From: Pollutimonas nitritireducens
Lineage (GTDB): Bacteria; Pseudomonadota; Gammaproteobacteria; Burkholderiales; Burkholderiaceae_B
Length of the DNA stretch: 64,000 nt
NCBI RefSeq assembly: GCF_002849615.1
Contig: NZ_PDNV01000002.1
Span: forward strand, 310,001-374,000
Direction of reading: 5' to 3'
A model generated the notes under the pieces. The model saw only the letters and a program-made list of their open reading frames with translations, was not told where the DNA came from and did not search any database. The position numbers were made by a program, and so were the translations under genes. Below are positions 56,104 to 64,000 of the stretch, piece by piece. Numbering within the stretch: the first letter of the stretch is position 1; every line of letters begins with the position of its first letter.

Positions 56104-56919
56104 TCAGATTGCTTGTTCCAGGATTTGCCTGGCGCGTTGAATGACCGGCGCGTCAACCATTTTACCGTCCATCTGGAAGGCGGAAGACCCCGTGGAATCG
56201 GCGATCTCGACAATGCGTTTCGCCCACTCCGAATCGGCGGCCGTAGGCGCAAACGCGGCATGAATGGTGGCGACTTGCCCGGGGTGTATGCACAGCATTC
56301 CACCGAAGCCCATACCGCGCACCTGTTGCGCCAACTGAAACAGACCGTCCTGGTTGGAGAAGTCGGGGAAAACGCCATCCAGCGGAGCGGCGAGCCCGTG
56401 AGCGGCGCTATGCAGCAGTATCTGGCAGCGGATGTGATTCAGCAGAAGCGCAGCCCCTTCGGTGTCTGGCGCCGTACCGAGCTCCAGCATGAGATCCAGG
56501 CTGCCAAACGAAAGACGAGCTACACCCTTTTCCTTGGCCAATTCGTCCAGGGCCAACACACCTCTGGCGCTTTCAATGATGGGCAGTACCGCGCCTGCCG
56601 CCTGCGCGACCTGTCGTACCTGAAGGGCAGATTCGGCCTTGGGCAGCAAGACACCCTGTATGTTGGGGTGATCGGCACATGCAGCAAGGTCGGCGTTGAA
56701 CCAAGGGGTGGTTGCGCCATTGGTGCGCACCCAGAACCGTGCCTGCCGGTTGGCAGCGGCGAAATCGCACAAATGTTTGCGTGCCTGGTCTTTCAAGGCG
56801 TGCTCGACGGCGTCTTCGAGATCAATGATCACCGTGTCGGCACCCGAAGCAAGCGCCTTGGAAAAACGCTCGGGCCGAGTGCCCGGTACGAATAAGGCCG
56901 ACCGGATTTGCTGCTGCAT
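56104..56919 (-). CDS. CitE-like CoA-ester lyase (HpcH/HpaI family)
   Basis: The 271-residue TIM-barrel lyase resembles citryl-CoA, malyl-CoA and citramalyl-CoA lyases. The start is LFVPGTRPERFSKAL with the conserved Arg. VIIDLEDAVEHALKDQAR carries the metal-binding acid residues, SFGSLDLMLELG the substrate region and CIHPGQVATIHAAFAP the C-terminal loop. ATG 56919 overlaps the CoA-transferase stop (TGATG). With the CoA-transferase and the MaoC-type hydratase in one operon, cleavage of (S)-citramalyl-CoA to acetyl-CoA and pyruvate is the likely role. That is inference. Confidence 0.88.
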   Translation of the reverse strand: MQQQIRSALFVPGTRPERFSKALASGADTVIIDLEDAVEHALKDQARKHLCDFAAANRQARFWVRTNGATTPWFNADLAACADHPNIQGVLLPKAESALQVRQVAQAAGAVLPIIESARGVLALDELAKEKGVARLSFGSLDLMLELGTAPDTEGAALLLNHIRCQILLHSAAHGLAAPLDGVFPDFSNQDGLFQLAQQVRGMGFGGMLCIHPGQVATIHAAFAPTAADSEWAKRIVEIADSTGSSAFQMDGKMVDAPVIQRARQILEQAI

Positions 56920-58145
56920 CAAATTACCCCTTTTTGCGCCAGACTACTGATTTCCTCTTCGGAATACCCCAGGCTGACAAGAATCGTGGCGGAATTCTCG
57001 CCCAATGCCGGAATCTTGTCCATCCGCGCCTGAAAAGCCGAACTCGTCGCCGGCGGCACGAGGGCTGGCAAAGGGCCGACCGCGCTATCGACCTGCCGCC
57101 AGCGCCCTCGCCGGGCAAGCTGGGGATGGTTCCATACGTCTTGCATCGTGTTTACGCTGGCATTGGCAATACTGGCTGCCTCGAGCCGCTCGATGACTTG
57201 GGCGCGCGATAGCGATGCAAACGTAGTGACGATAAGAACGCGCAGGGTTTCCTTGTTGACGACTCGCTGCGAATTGGAATTGAAGCGGGAATCCGCGGCC
57301 ACCTCGGGCTGCATCAGCACCGTCTGGCAAAATGCCGCCCATTCGCGCTCGTTCTGCAAGCCGAGCATCACTTCGCTGCCATCGCCGACGGGAAACGGTC
57401 CGTACGGATAGATGGTGGCGTGCGACGCGCCAGCACGTGGAGGAGGGGGAGCGCCATCAAAGGCGTAATACATGGGAAAGCCCATCCATTCAACCATGCT
57501 TTCCAGCATGGAGACATCAATGCGGCTGCCCTGCCCGGTACGCTCGCGCAGCAGCAATGCCGTAAGGATGCTGCTGTAGGCGTACATGCCGGCGGCAATG
57601 TCTGAAATGGAACAGCCCGCCTTGGCCGGCGTATCCGGCGTCCCGGTGACCGACAGGAAACCGCTTTCGCTTTGTATCAGCAGGTCGTAGGCCTTTTTAT
57701 CCTGATACGGACCGCCTTCGCCATACCCGGAGATATCGCATACGATCAGGCGTGGATACTTTTCACGCAGGGCTTCATACGCCAAGCCCAATCTGGCGGC
57801 CGCACCAGGTGCAAGGTTTTGCACCAGAACGTCTGCCTGCCCGATCAGATCCCGCAGGATATCCGCCGCTTCCGGGCGCTTCAGATCCAGCGCGAGGCTC
57901 TCTTTGGAGCGGTTGGTCCATACGAAGTGCGAGGCCAGGCCTTTCACCCGCTCATCGTAGCCGCGCGCAAAATCGCCCACCCCAGGGCGTTCCACCTTGA
58001 TGACGCGCGCCCCCATGTCGGCAAGCTGGCGCGTACAGAACGGCGCCGCGATGGCATGCTCCAGGCTGACCACCGTGATGCCGTCCAGTGGGCGAGGTGC
58101 CGCGGCGCCGTCGGAAGTACTGCTTGATTGCAATGGTGTGCTCAT
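56919..58145 (-). CDS. Family III (CaiB/BaiF) CoA-transferase
   Basis: This 408-residue CoA-transferase begins its conserved core PLDGITVVSLEHAIAAPFCTRQL at about residue 20. It has GARVIKVERPGVGDFARGYDE and the catalytic aspartate in YDLLIQSESGF. SISDIAAGMYAYSSILTALLLRE follows. Family members move CoA from succinyl-CoA or another donor to small carboxylates. ATG 58145 overlaps the hydratase stop (ATGA), and its own stop overlaps the lyase start. In context the acceptor is plausibly itaconate, mesaconate or citramalate. Confidence 0.88.
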   Translation of the reverse strand: MSTPLQSSSTSDGAAAPRPLDGITVVSLEHAIAAPFCTRQLADMGARVIKVERPGVGDFARGYDERVKGLASHFVWTNRSKESLALDLKRPEAADILRDLIGQADVLVQNLAPGAAARLGLAYEALREKYPRLIVCDISGYGEGGPYQDKKAYDLLIQSESGFLSVTGTPDTPAKAGCSISDIAAGMYAYSSILTALLLRERTGQGSRIDVSMLESMVEWMGFPMYYAFDGAPPPPRAGASHATIYPYGPFPVGDGSEVMLGLQNEREWAAFCQTVLMQPEVAADSRFNSNSQRVVNKETLRVLIVTTFASLSRAQVIERLEAASIANASVNTMQDVWNHPQLARRGRWRQVDSAVGPLPALVPPATSSAFQARMDKIPALGENSATILVSLGYSEEEISSLAQKGVI

Positions 58146-58969
58146 GCCTTGAACCTCAATTCTGCCTGATGCGCCAGTGTGTCGTCCTGGGCTGCCCAGA
58201 GTGAGGCGCCGTCGCCAGTGAGGGCTCCAGCCACGTGAAACGGTCTGGGCGCGATGAGCGGCCGCAGGCCGCGATAGGCGAATGACGCCACCGGCTTGTC
58301 CGGATGGGCATGGACGAATGCCGTACACATCAGCGTGGCGATCATGGGTCCGTGCACGACCAGGCCGGGATACCCCTCGACCTTGGTGGCGTAAGGCTCG
58401 TCGTAGTGGATGCGATGACCATTGAACGTGACAGCGGAGTAGCGAAACAGTCTGACACTGGATGGCACGATGGTCTCTGACCATTCTGCCCGCGGCGCTT
58501 GAATGCTACCTTCGAGCTTGGGCGCGGTAGGTTCGCGGTAAACGATATCCTGCTCTTCGGAAATGCATAGTTCGCCATTCTGGCGATACTCGTGTTTCAC
58601 CGTCACGAACAGCAGCTTGCCGGTACGACCTTCCTTTTCCTTGACCGCGAAAATCGTGGAACGCCGTGTGGCGGCGCTGCCCACCTGCAAGGGATGCAGA
58701 AAGTCTAGCCGGCCGCCGGCCCACATGCGATTCCGATTGTCAGCGGCGGGCAGGAAACCGCCGCGCTGGGGGTGGCCGTCGTCGCCTATCTCGTCATAAG
58801 CCACGCCCTTGACAAACAAGGCCCAGTGCCATAACAAGGGCAGGGCCTGTCCGGGACCCGGGGCGATGGCATCCAGGCTGAGCGCTATTTTCCGTACATG
58901 GCCGATATCGATCGAATCGTCGCACTCTTCGGTGCGGCCCAGCCAGGACGATGGATTCACGGTAGTCAT
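58142..58969 (-). CDS. MaoC-type (FAS1-like) acyl-CoA hydratase/dehydratase
   Basis: This hotdog-fold hydratase of about 275 residues is of the double MaoC-like kind seen in itaconyl-CoA and mesaconyl-C4-CoA hydratases. The N-terminal hotdog carries ALPLLWHWALFVKGV and GGFLPAADNRNRMWAGGRLDF. The C-terminal one has the catalytic Asp-His region TFNGHRIHYDEPYATKVEGYPGLVVHGPM. ATG 58969 follows GAAGAGA; ATG 58993 is an alternative. It is the first gene of a coupled three-gene operon with the CoA-transferase and the CitE-like lyase. Confidence 0.88.
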   Translation of the reverse strand: MTTVNPSSWLGRTEECDDSIDIGHVRKIALSLDAIAPGPGQALPLLWHWALFVKGVAYDEIGDDGHPQRGGFLPAADNRNRMWAGGRLDFLHPLQVGSAATRRSTIFAVKEKEGRTGKLLFVTVKHEYRQNGELCISEEQDIVYREPTAPKLEGSIQAPRAEWSETIVPSSVRLFRYSAVTFNGHRIHYDEPYATKVEGYPGLVVHGPMIATLMCTAFVHAHPDKPVASFAYRGLRPLIAPRPFHVAGALTGDGASLWAAQDDTLAHQAELRFKA

Positions 58970-59126
58970 GTCGATCTCTTCGCCTTGCATCATGTAAAGC
59001 TGTAGCTTGAAGGGTTATGGTGGACTTGTGAATTCGATTTTAAATAACACCGCCTTCACCGCATTTGAACCGAACGGGATCGTGGCATGAAATTCCTGGA
59101 CGAACAGGCACTACATCCTTCTTTAC

Positions 59127-59144
59127 ACACTAATATATTAGTGT
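59127..59144. promoter_or_regulatory. Perfect 18-bp palindrome between divergent catabolic operons
   Basis: ACACTAATATATTAGTGT is completely self-complementary. It lies about 48 bases before the IlvD-type dehydratase gene and about 158 bases before the hydratase gene. A perfect AT-centred dyad like this is typical of a dimeric repressor operator (GntR, TetR or MarR class). No regulator gene is adjacent in the window. Confidence 0.6.
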
Positions 59145-59191
59145 TTTAATCGCTGAAACAGCCCGCTCAACTTACACAGGCCTCATATCGT

Positions 59192-60925
59192 ATGTCAAAA
59201 CGCTCTTACGAATCGCTACGCAGTGCTCGCTGGTTTGCGCCAGATGACTTGCGCTCTTTCGGTCATCGCTCGCGCATCATGCAAATGGGCTATGCCCCTG
59301 AAGACTGGGCCGGGCGTCCCATCATCGCCATTCTCAACACCTGGTCCGATATAAATCCCTGTCACTCGCACTTCAAACAGCGCGTCGAGGACGTAAAAAG
59401 GGGCATATTCCAAAGTGGTGGCTTTCCCATCGAACTGCCTGCCATCTCGCTGTCCGAGAATTTCGTCAAGCCCACCACCATGCTCTACCGCAACATGCTG
59501 GCGATGGAAGCCGAAGAATTGCTGCGCAGCCATCCCGTGGACGGCACGGTATTGATGGGCGGATGCGACAAGACGACCCCCGGCTTGCTCATGGGCGCAA
59601 TCAGCGCCGGCCTGCCTTGCATCTTTCTTCCAGCAGGTCCGATGCTGCGCGGAAACTGGAAAGGCAAAGTACTGGGGTCGGGTTCGGATGCGTGGAAATA
59701 CTGGGACGAACGCCGCGCCGGCAAAATCACCAAGACGGAATGGATAGGCGTGGAAGGCGGCATTGCGCGTAGCGCCGGCACCTGCATGACCATGGGTACG
59801 GCAAGCACCATGATGGCCATCGCCGAATCGATAGGCATGTCGCTGCCTGGCGCCTCATCAATTCCTGCCGCCGATTCGAATCACATACGCATGTCGTCCG
59901 AATGCGGCCGACGCATCGTCGACATGGTATGGGAAGACCTCACGCCCAAACGCATATTTACACGCCAGAGCTTCCTGAATGCCATTGTCGTGGCCATGGC
60001 CATGGGATGTTCCACCAATGCGGTCATCCATCTGGTTGCCATGTCGCGACGCGCAGGATGCCCGGTCAGCCTGGACGACTTTGACGTTGCCAGCCGCGAC
60101 ATACCGGTCATCGCCAATGTCCGACCCAGCGGTGACACCTATCTGATGGAAGACTTCTTTTACGCTGGCGGCCTGCCCGCCCTGATGGAACGCCTGGGCG
60201 ACCGTCTGGACCGGAGTCAGCTTACCGTCACGGGACGCACCCTGGGCGAGAACATCGCCGGCGCCGAAGTCTATAACGACGACGTGATTCGTCCCCTGGA
60301 CAATCCCCTGTACCATGAAGGCGCCCTGGCCGTCCTGCGCGGCAACTTGGCTCCGTCCGGCTGCGTCATCAAGCCCAGCGCCTGCGCACCCCAATTCCTG
60401 CAACACACGGGACCGGCCCTGGTTTTCGACGATTATCCCAGCATGAAGGCGGCCGTCGAAGACGAAAACCTCGACGTCACACCGGAACACATCATGGTGT
60501 TGCGCAACGCCGGACCTCAAGGAGGCCCCGGCATGCCCGAATGGGGCATGCTGCCCATACCCATCAAACTGGTCAAGCAAGGCGTACGCGACATGCTGCG
60601 CGTGTCCGACGCCCGCATGAGCGGAACCAGCTACGGCGCGTGCATACTGCATGTTGCGCCGGAAGCCTATGTAGGCGGAAACCTTGCCTTGGTCAAGACC
60701 GGCGACATGATCACGGTCGATGTGCCAGCACGCCGTATCCATCTTGAGGTCAGCGACGAAGAGCTGGCGCAACGCCGGGCCGCCTGGACGCCCCCACCCA
60801 AGGTTTTCGAGCGCGGCTACGGCTGGATGTTCTCCCAGCATATATTGCAAGCTGACTCCGGCTGCGACCTCGATTTCCTGGAAACCGAATTCGGCGCCCC
60901 AAATCGCGAACCTACCATTTTCTAA
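59192..60925 (+). CDS. IlvD/Edd-family dehydratase (sugar-acid type)
   Basis: The 577-residue iron-sulfur dehydratase resembles L-arabonate, D-xylonate and related sugar-acid dehydratases more than true IlvD. It has NTWSDINPCHSHF (about residues 50-62), MGGCDKTTPGLLMGA with a cluster cysteine and the modified-lysine region, GTCMTMGTASTMM with another cysteine, and the C-terminal VSDARMSGTSYGACILHVAPEA. The N-terminal RSARWFAPDDLRSFGHRSR is typical of the pentonate group. It is followed 13 bases on by an RraA-like aldolase gene. A palindromic operator precedes it. Confidence 0.88.
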   Translation: MSKRSYESLRSARWFAPDDLRSFGHRSRIMQMGYAPEDWAGRPIIAILNTWSDINPCHSHFKQRVEDVKRGIFQSGGFPIELPAISLSENFVKPTTMLYRNMLAMEAEELLRSHPVDGTVLMGGCDKTTPGLLMGAISAGLPCIFLPAGPMLRGNWKGKVLGSGSDAWKYWDERRAGKITKTEWIGVEGGIARSAGTCMTMGTASTMMAIAESIGMSLPGASSIPAADSNHIRMSSECGRRIVDMVWEDLTPKRIFTRQSFLNAIVVAMAMGCSTNAVIHLVAMSRRAGCPVSLDDFDVASRDIPVIANVRPSGDTYLMEDFFYAGGLPALMERLGDRLDRSQLTVTGRTLGENIAGAEVYNDDVIRPLDNPLYHEGALAVLRGNLAPSGCVIKPSACAPQFLQHTGPALVFDDYPSMKAAVEDENLDVTPEHIMVLRNAGPQGGPGMPEWGMLPIPIKLVKQGVRDMLRVSDARMSGTSYGACILHVAPEAYVGGNLALVKTGDMITVDVPARRIHLEVSDEELAQRRAAWTPPPKVFERGYGWMFSQHILQADSGCDLDFLETEFGAPNREPTIF

Positions 60926-60938
60926 TTAGGAGCAACAC

Positions 60939-61655
60939 GTGTCCCTGAGTCCCGCCCTACGCCAGAAGCTGGCAACCATCAGTACCGCCACACTATGCAC
61001 AGCGTTGTTCAAGCGCGGCTTGCGCAACCAGTTCATCCAGGACGTCCGGCCGCTCAATCCCGCTTTGCCGAATATGGTCGGGCTTGCTTATACCTTACGC
61101 TACATCCCCGCGCGTGAAGACCTGAATCCGCTGGCCGTGTTCCAGAATCGTGATCATCCCCAGCGGGTCGCCGTAGACAATTGTCCTGAAGGCGCCGTCC
61201 TTATGATAGACAGTCGTAAAGACGCCCGCGCCGCTTCCGCCGGTTCCATATTGGTATCGCGCCTGATGATGCGTGGCGCCGCCGGCGTGGTCACAGACGG
61301 AGGCTTTCGCGACTCACCCGAAATTGCCGGCCTGCCCTTTCCCGCCTACCACAACCGCCCTTCGGCACCGACCAACCTGACACTGCATCAGGCGCTCGAT
61401 ATCAATGTGCCCATCGGTTGCGGCGACGTTGCTGTCTTCCCGGGGGATGTGATCGTGGGCGACGGGGAAGGCGTGGTCGTGATTCCCGCTCACCTGGCCG
61501 AGGAAATCGCCACCGAAGCGGTCGAGATGACTGCCTACGAGGACTTCGTGACCGAAGAAGTGCTCAAGGGAAGGTCGATCATCGGACTCTATCCTGCCAC
61601 CGATGAACAGGCCCGGGCCGATTTTTCGGCATGGAGGCAGGCACAAGGTCGATAG
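60939..61655 (+). CDS. RraA-like aldolase/lyase (HMG aldolase family)
   Basis: The 238-residue protein belongs to the RraA/4-hydroxy-4-methyl-2-oxoglutarate aldolase family. Key blocks are STATLCTALFKRGLRNQFIQ near the start, GAAGVVTDGGFRDSPEI with the catalytic Arg-Asp, and VGDGEGVVVIPAHLAEEIA. The start is GTG 60939 with AGGAG nine bases upstream. Family enzymes release pyruvate from hydroxy-oxo acids, but some act as decarboxylases or as RNase E inhibitors. Pairing with the dehydratase suggests cleavage of its 2-oxo product. The substrate is inferred only. Confidence 0.85.
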   Translation: MSLSPALRQKLATISTATLCTALFKRGLRNQFIQDVRPLNPALPNMVGLAYTLRYIPAREDLNPLAVFQNRDHPQRVAVDNCPEGAVLMIDSRKDARAASAGSILVSRLMMRGAAGVVTDGGFRDSPEIAGLPFPAYHNRPSAPTNLTLHQALDINVPIGCGDVAVFPGDVIVGDGEGVVVIPAHLAEEIATEAVEMTAYEDFVTEEVLKGRSIIGLYPATDEQARADFSAWRQAQGR

Positions 61656-61670
61656 GCAGGGCAAGAGGTA

Positions 61671-61704
61671 AAGAAGACCCACTGCCGATGCAGTGGGTCT
61701 TCTT
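61671..61704. terminator. Bidirectional rho-independent terminator
   Basis: A perfect 15-bp stem (AAGAAGACCCACTGC, loop CGAT, then its complement) lies between two convergent genes, 16 bases after the RraA-like gene and 19 after the fumarase gene. Runs of A and T at the stem ends suit termination on both strands. Confidence 0.88.
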
Positions 61705-61722
61705 CGTACACAGGCCTGAAGA

Positions 61723-63249
61723 TTATTTCACGACCATCAGCGGTATTTCCGCTATGCGTGCTTTCCACTCCTTGGGTCCGGTTTCATGAACGGACGTACC
61801 TGTTGAGTCAACGGCGACCGTCACCGGCATGTCTTTGACATCAAACTCGTAAATGGCTTCCATGCCCAGGTCTTCGAAACCGACGACCCTGGCACCTCGT
61901 ATGGCCTTGGAGACCAGGTATGCCGAACCGCCGACCGCCATCAGGTAGGCCGATCCGTGACGCCGTATCGACTCGATGGCCACCGGGCCTCGCTCGGCCT
62001 TGCCTATCATGGAGATCAGGCCGGTTTTCTCGAGCATCATGTCGGTAAACTTGTCCATGCGCGTCGCGGTCGTCGGGCCTGCAGGGCCGACGACTTCATC
62101 GCGTACCGGATCGACCGGACCGACATAATAGATGACGCGGTTTGTGAAATCCACTGGCAGCTGCTCGCCGTTTTCCAGCATGTCATGTATACGCTTATGC
62201 GCGGCGTCGCGTCCAGTCAGCATTTTTCCTGACAAGAGCAGGGTTTGACCGGGCTTCCAGCTGGCGACCTGATCCTTGGTCAGCGTGTTGAGGTCTACCT
62301 GCAGCGACTTGTTGTAATCGGGAGCCCAATGCACGTCCGGCCAGTCCGACAGCGATGGCGGCGTCAGCTGCGCGGGTCCCGAGCCGTCCAGTTCGAAATG
62401 CACGTGGCGCGTTGCGGCGCAGTTCGGGATCATGGCCACGGGCTTGGACGCGGCATGGGTTGGGAAGGTGTGGATCTTGACATCCAGCACCGTCGTCAGC
62501 CCGCCCAGTCCCTGCGCGCCTATGCCCAAAGCATTCACTTTCTGATAAAGCTCGATACGCAGCTCTTCCAGCTTGTTCTGCGGCCCACGCTGCAACAGCT
62601 CGTACATGTCAATGTCTTCCATGAGCGATTGCTTGGCCATCAGCATGGCTTTTTCGGCTGTACCGCCGACACCGATGCCGAGCATGCCCGGAGGACACCA
62701 GCCCGCGCCCATTTGAGGCACTGTCTTCAGCACCCAGTCGATCAGCGAATCGCTGGGGTTCAGCATTGCAAACTTGGATTTGTTCTCGGAGCCACCCCCC
62801 TTGGCGGCAACCTGCACGTCGACCTTGTCGCCCGCGACCAGCTCAACACTGACGATACAGGGCGTATTGTCGCGCGTGTTCTTGCGCGTGAACAAGGGGT
62901 CGGTGAGTATCGATGCGCGCAAGGGATTGTCGGGATTCAGATATCCCTGGCGCACTCCTTCGTCACAGACTTCCTGCATGCTGCGTTGTGTATCGAAACG
63001 CACATTCATGCCGACTTTGAGAAACACATTCACCACTCCCGTGTCCTGGCAGATGGGGCGATGGCCTTCGGCGCACATGCGCGAATTGGTCAGGATCTGG
63101 GCAATGGCGTCTTTGGCGGCAGGGCTTTCTTCACGCTCGTATGCACGGGCCAGATGCTGGATGTAATCGGCCGGGTGGTAATAGCTGATGAACTGCACTG
63201 CGTCGGCGATCGACTGGATCAAATCGCTTTCTCGAATAATGGTTGTCAT
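61723..63249 (-). CDS. Class I fumarate hydratase (fumarase/mesaconase type)
   Basis: This 508-residue oxygen-sensitive [4Fe-4S] hydro-lyase contains both the alpha (residues 1-about 290) and beta domains in one chain. The three cluster cysteines are visible in PICQDTGVVNVF, GWCPPGMLGIGVGG and IPNCAATRHVHFEL. The beta domain has GPTTATRMDKF and the C-terminal EAIYEFDVKDMPVTVAVD. Class I fumarases interconvert fumarate and malate, and several Burkholderiales homologs also hydrate mesaconate to citramalate. Closeness to the C5-dicarboxylate operon makes the second activity worth testing. It stands alone before a shared terminator. Confidence 0.92.
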   Translation of the reverse strand: MTTIIRESDLIQSIADAVQFISYYHPADYIQHLARAYEREESPAAKDAIAQILTNSRMCAEGHRPICQDTGVVNVFLKVGMNVRFDTQRSMQEVCDEGVRQGYLNPDNPLRASILTDPLFTRKNTRDNTPCIVSVELVAGDKVDVQVAAKGGGSENKSKFAMLNPSDSLIDWVLKTVPQMGAGWCPPGMLGIGVGGTAEKAMLMAKQSLMEDIDMYELLQRGPQNKLEELRIELYQKVNALGIGAQGLGGLTTVLDVKIHTFPTHAASKPVAMIPNCAATRHVHFELDGSGPAQLTPPSLSDWPDVHWAPDYNKSLQVDLNTLTKDQVASWKPGQTLLLSGKMLTGRDAAHKRIHDMLENGEQLPVDFTNRVIYYVGPVDPVRDEVVGPAGPTTATRMDKFTDMMLEKTGLISMIGKAERGPVAIESIRRHGSAYLMAVGGSAYLVSKAIRGARVVGFEDLGMEAIYEFDVKDMPVTVAVDSTGTSVHETGPKEWKARIAEIPLMVVK

Positions 63250-63322
63250 GATGGTTGTTCAATCGTGGAAAAGGCAGACACCCAAAGGCCCGCCAAAGGT
63301 TTCGGATCTGGCGCGACAGCGC

Positions 63323-64000
63323 TTACTTGCCAGTCCAGACGGGTTTGCGCTTTTCGGCAAAGGCGGTAGCGCCTTCCTTGGCATCGGCCGAAACAAAAAT
63401 ATGCGCTACGCGGGGACGCTGCAGGTCGAACATGTCGGCCTGCCTCCAGTCGCGCGATTCAGCGACGATTTGCTTGGCGGTCTGCACAGCGAGCGGGCCG
63501 TTTTCGGCAATGATGCGGGCCAGCGCAATGGCCTGTTCCAGGGCTTGACCCGGTTGAACCAGGCGGTTGACCAGCCCATACTGATGCGCGCGAGCGGCGG
63601 GCAGCATTTCGCCGGTCAGCACTGCTTCCATGGCAATATGGTATGGAATGCGCGAAGGCAAGCGCACCATGCCGCCCGAGCCGGGCACGATGCCGCGCTT
63701 GACCTCTGGCAACCCGAAATTGGCGTTGTCCGCCGCGACGATCATGTCGCAGGCCAGGGCCATTTCGCAGCCACCTGCCAGCGCGTAGCCCTCGACAGCG
63801 GCAATCAACGGTTTCCGGGGCGGCTTTTCACACAACCCGGCAAAGCCGCGGCCTTCGACCAGGGGACGCTGGCCCTTGAACGCAAACGCTTTAAGATCCA
63901 TGCCCGATGAAAAGGTGTTGCCCGCACCCGTCAGGATGCCGATAACCACATCGTCATTTTCATCAAGCTGGTCAAACGCCTTCGCCAATTCATGTGCGGT
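63323..64000 (-). CDS. Enoyl-CoA hydratase/isomerase (crotonase), 5' end outside the window
   Basis: The visible 225 codons lack the start, which lies beyond base 64000. The fold is crotonase: GAGNTFSSGMDLKAF (oxyanion hole), KPLIAAVEGYALAGGCEMALACDMI with the first catalytic Glu, and FGLPEVKRGIVPGSGGMVRLP with the second. A tail ends EKRKPVWTGK. Both hydratase glutamates are present, so a true hydratase is likely. It lies 73 bases downstream of nothing on its own strand except its unseen operon and just upstream of the fumarase gene. The acyl-CoA substrate is unknown. Confidence 0.9.
   Translation of the reverse strand, partial: TAHELAKAFDQLDENDDVVIGILTGAGNTFSSGMDLKAFAFKGQRPLVEGRGFAGLCEKPPRKPLIAAVEGYALAGGCEMALACDMIVAADNANFGLPEVKRGIVPGSGGMVRLPSRIPYHIAMEAVLTGEMLPAARAHQYGLVNRLVQPGQALEQAIALARIIAENGPLAVQTAKQIVAESRDWRQADMFDLQRPRVAHIFVSADAKEGATAFAEKRKPVWTGK

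Noticed and set aside
62245-63369. Open frame antisense to the fumarase gene
   Set aside because: Fully overlaps a well-supported enzyme gene and shows no coding evidence of its own.
1-64000. CRISPR arrays, rRNA genes, prophage or insertion sequences
   Set aside because: No regularly spaced repeats, rRNA signatures, transposase motifs or phage structural genes were seen in any frame.

Overview
The window looks like a chromosomal segment of a betaproteobacterium of the order Burkholderiales, most likely family Alcaligenaceae (Bordetella, Achromobacter or Pusillimonas-like). The reasons are gene order (folP-glmM beside ftsH-rlmE, then yhbY and greA; tsaE-amiC-mutL-miaA; dnaX-ybaB-recR), moderately high GC, a Bug-type solute receptor, and small-molecule uptake and CoA-thioester genes scattered between housekeeping genes. 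This placement is inference from content, not a database match.

Layout. 1-9.1 kb: polyphosphate genes ppk1 (cut by the window edge) and ppx, a GNAT acyltransferase of the ornithine-lipid type, the leftward group glmM-folP-ftsH-rlmE, then yhbY and greA. 9.8-18.4 kb: an uptake block (uracil permease; a three-gene ABC importer with a LysR regulator and a histidine phosphatase; a YchJ-like protein; a short-chain dehydrogenase) sits between greA and carB-carA. 23-26.6 kb: transaldolase and a sulfonate/nitrate/taurine-type ABC importer. 26.7-38.4 kb: DNA maintenance genes recR, ybaB and dnaX, the 4.5S SRP RNA gene, an AddAB-like helicase-nuclease pair and xerD, plus an orphan molybdate-type binding protein and ybaK.

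38.37-43.88 kb is a compact island at the 3' end of a tRNA-Arg(CCT) gene. A 15-bp direct repeat of the tRNA 3' end marks both edges. Between the repeats are only two large leftward genes (808 and 866 residues) of unknown function, an apparent regulated promoter and one tiny candidate ORF. No integrase is visible. The 808-residue protein has a GGDE motif in a setting that resembles the palm fold of GGDEF cyclases and Cas10-like polymerases. This two-gene cassette is the best candidate in the window for an undescribed system.

44-56.1 kb: Bug receptor, AEC transporter, tsaE-amiC, dedA, mutL-miaA, purM, hda, a HAD phosphatase, pcnB and folK. 56.1-64 kb: a catabolic zone. A translationally coupled set (MaoC-type hydratase, family III CoA-transferase, CitE-like lyase) fits breakdown of a C5 dicarboxylate such as itaconate, mesaconate or citramalate to acetyl-CoA and pyruvate. 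It diverges, across a perfect 18-bp palindrome, from an IlvD/Edd dehydratase plus RraA-like aldolase pair. A class I fumarase and a truncated enoyl-CoA hydratase follow. No CRISPR array, rRNA or insertion sequence was seen.
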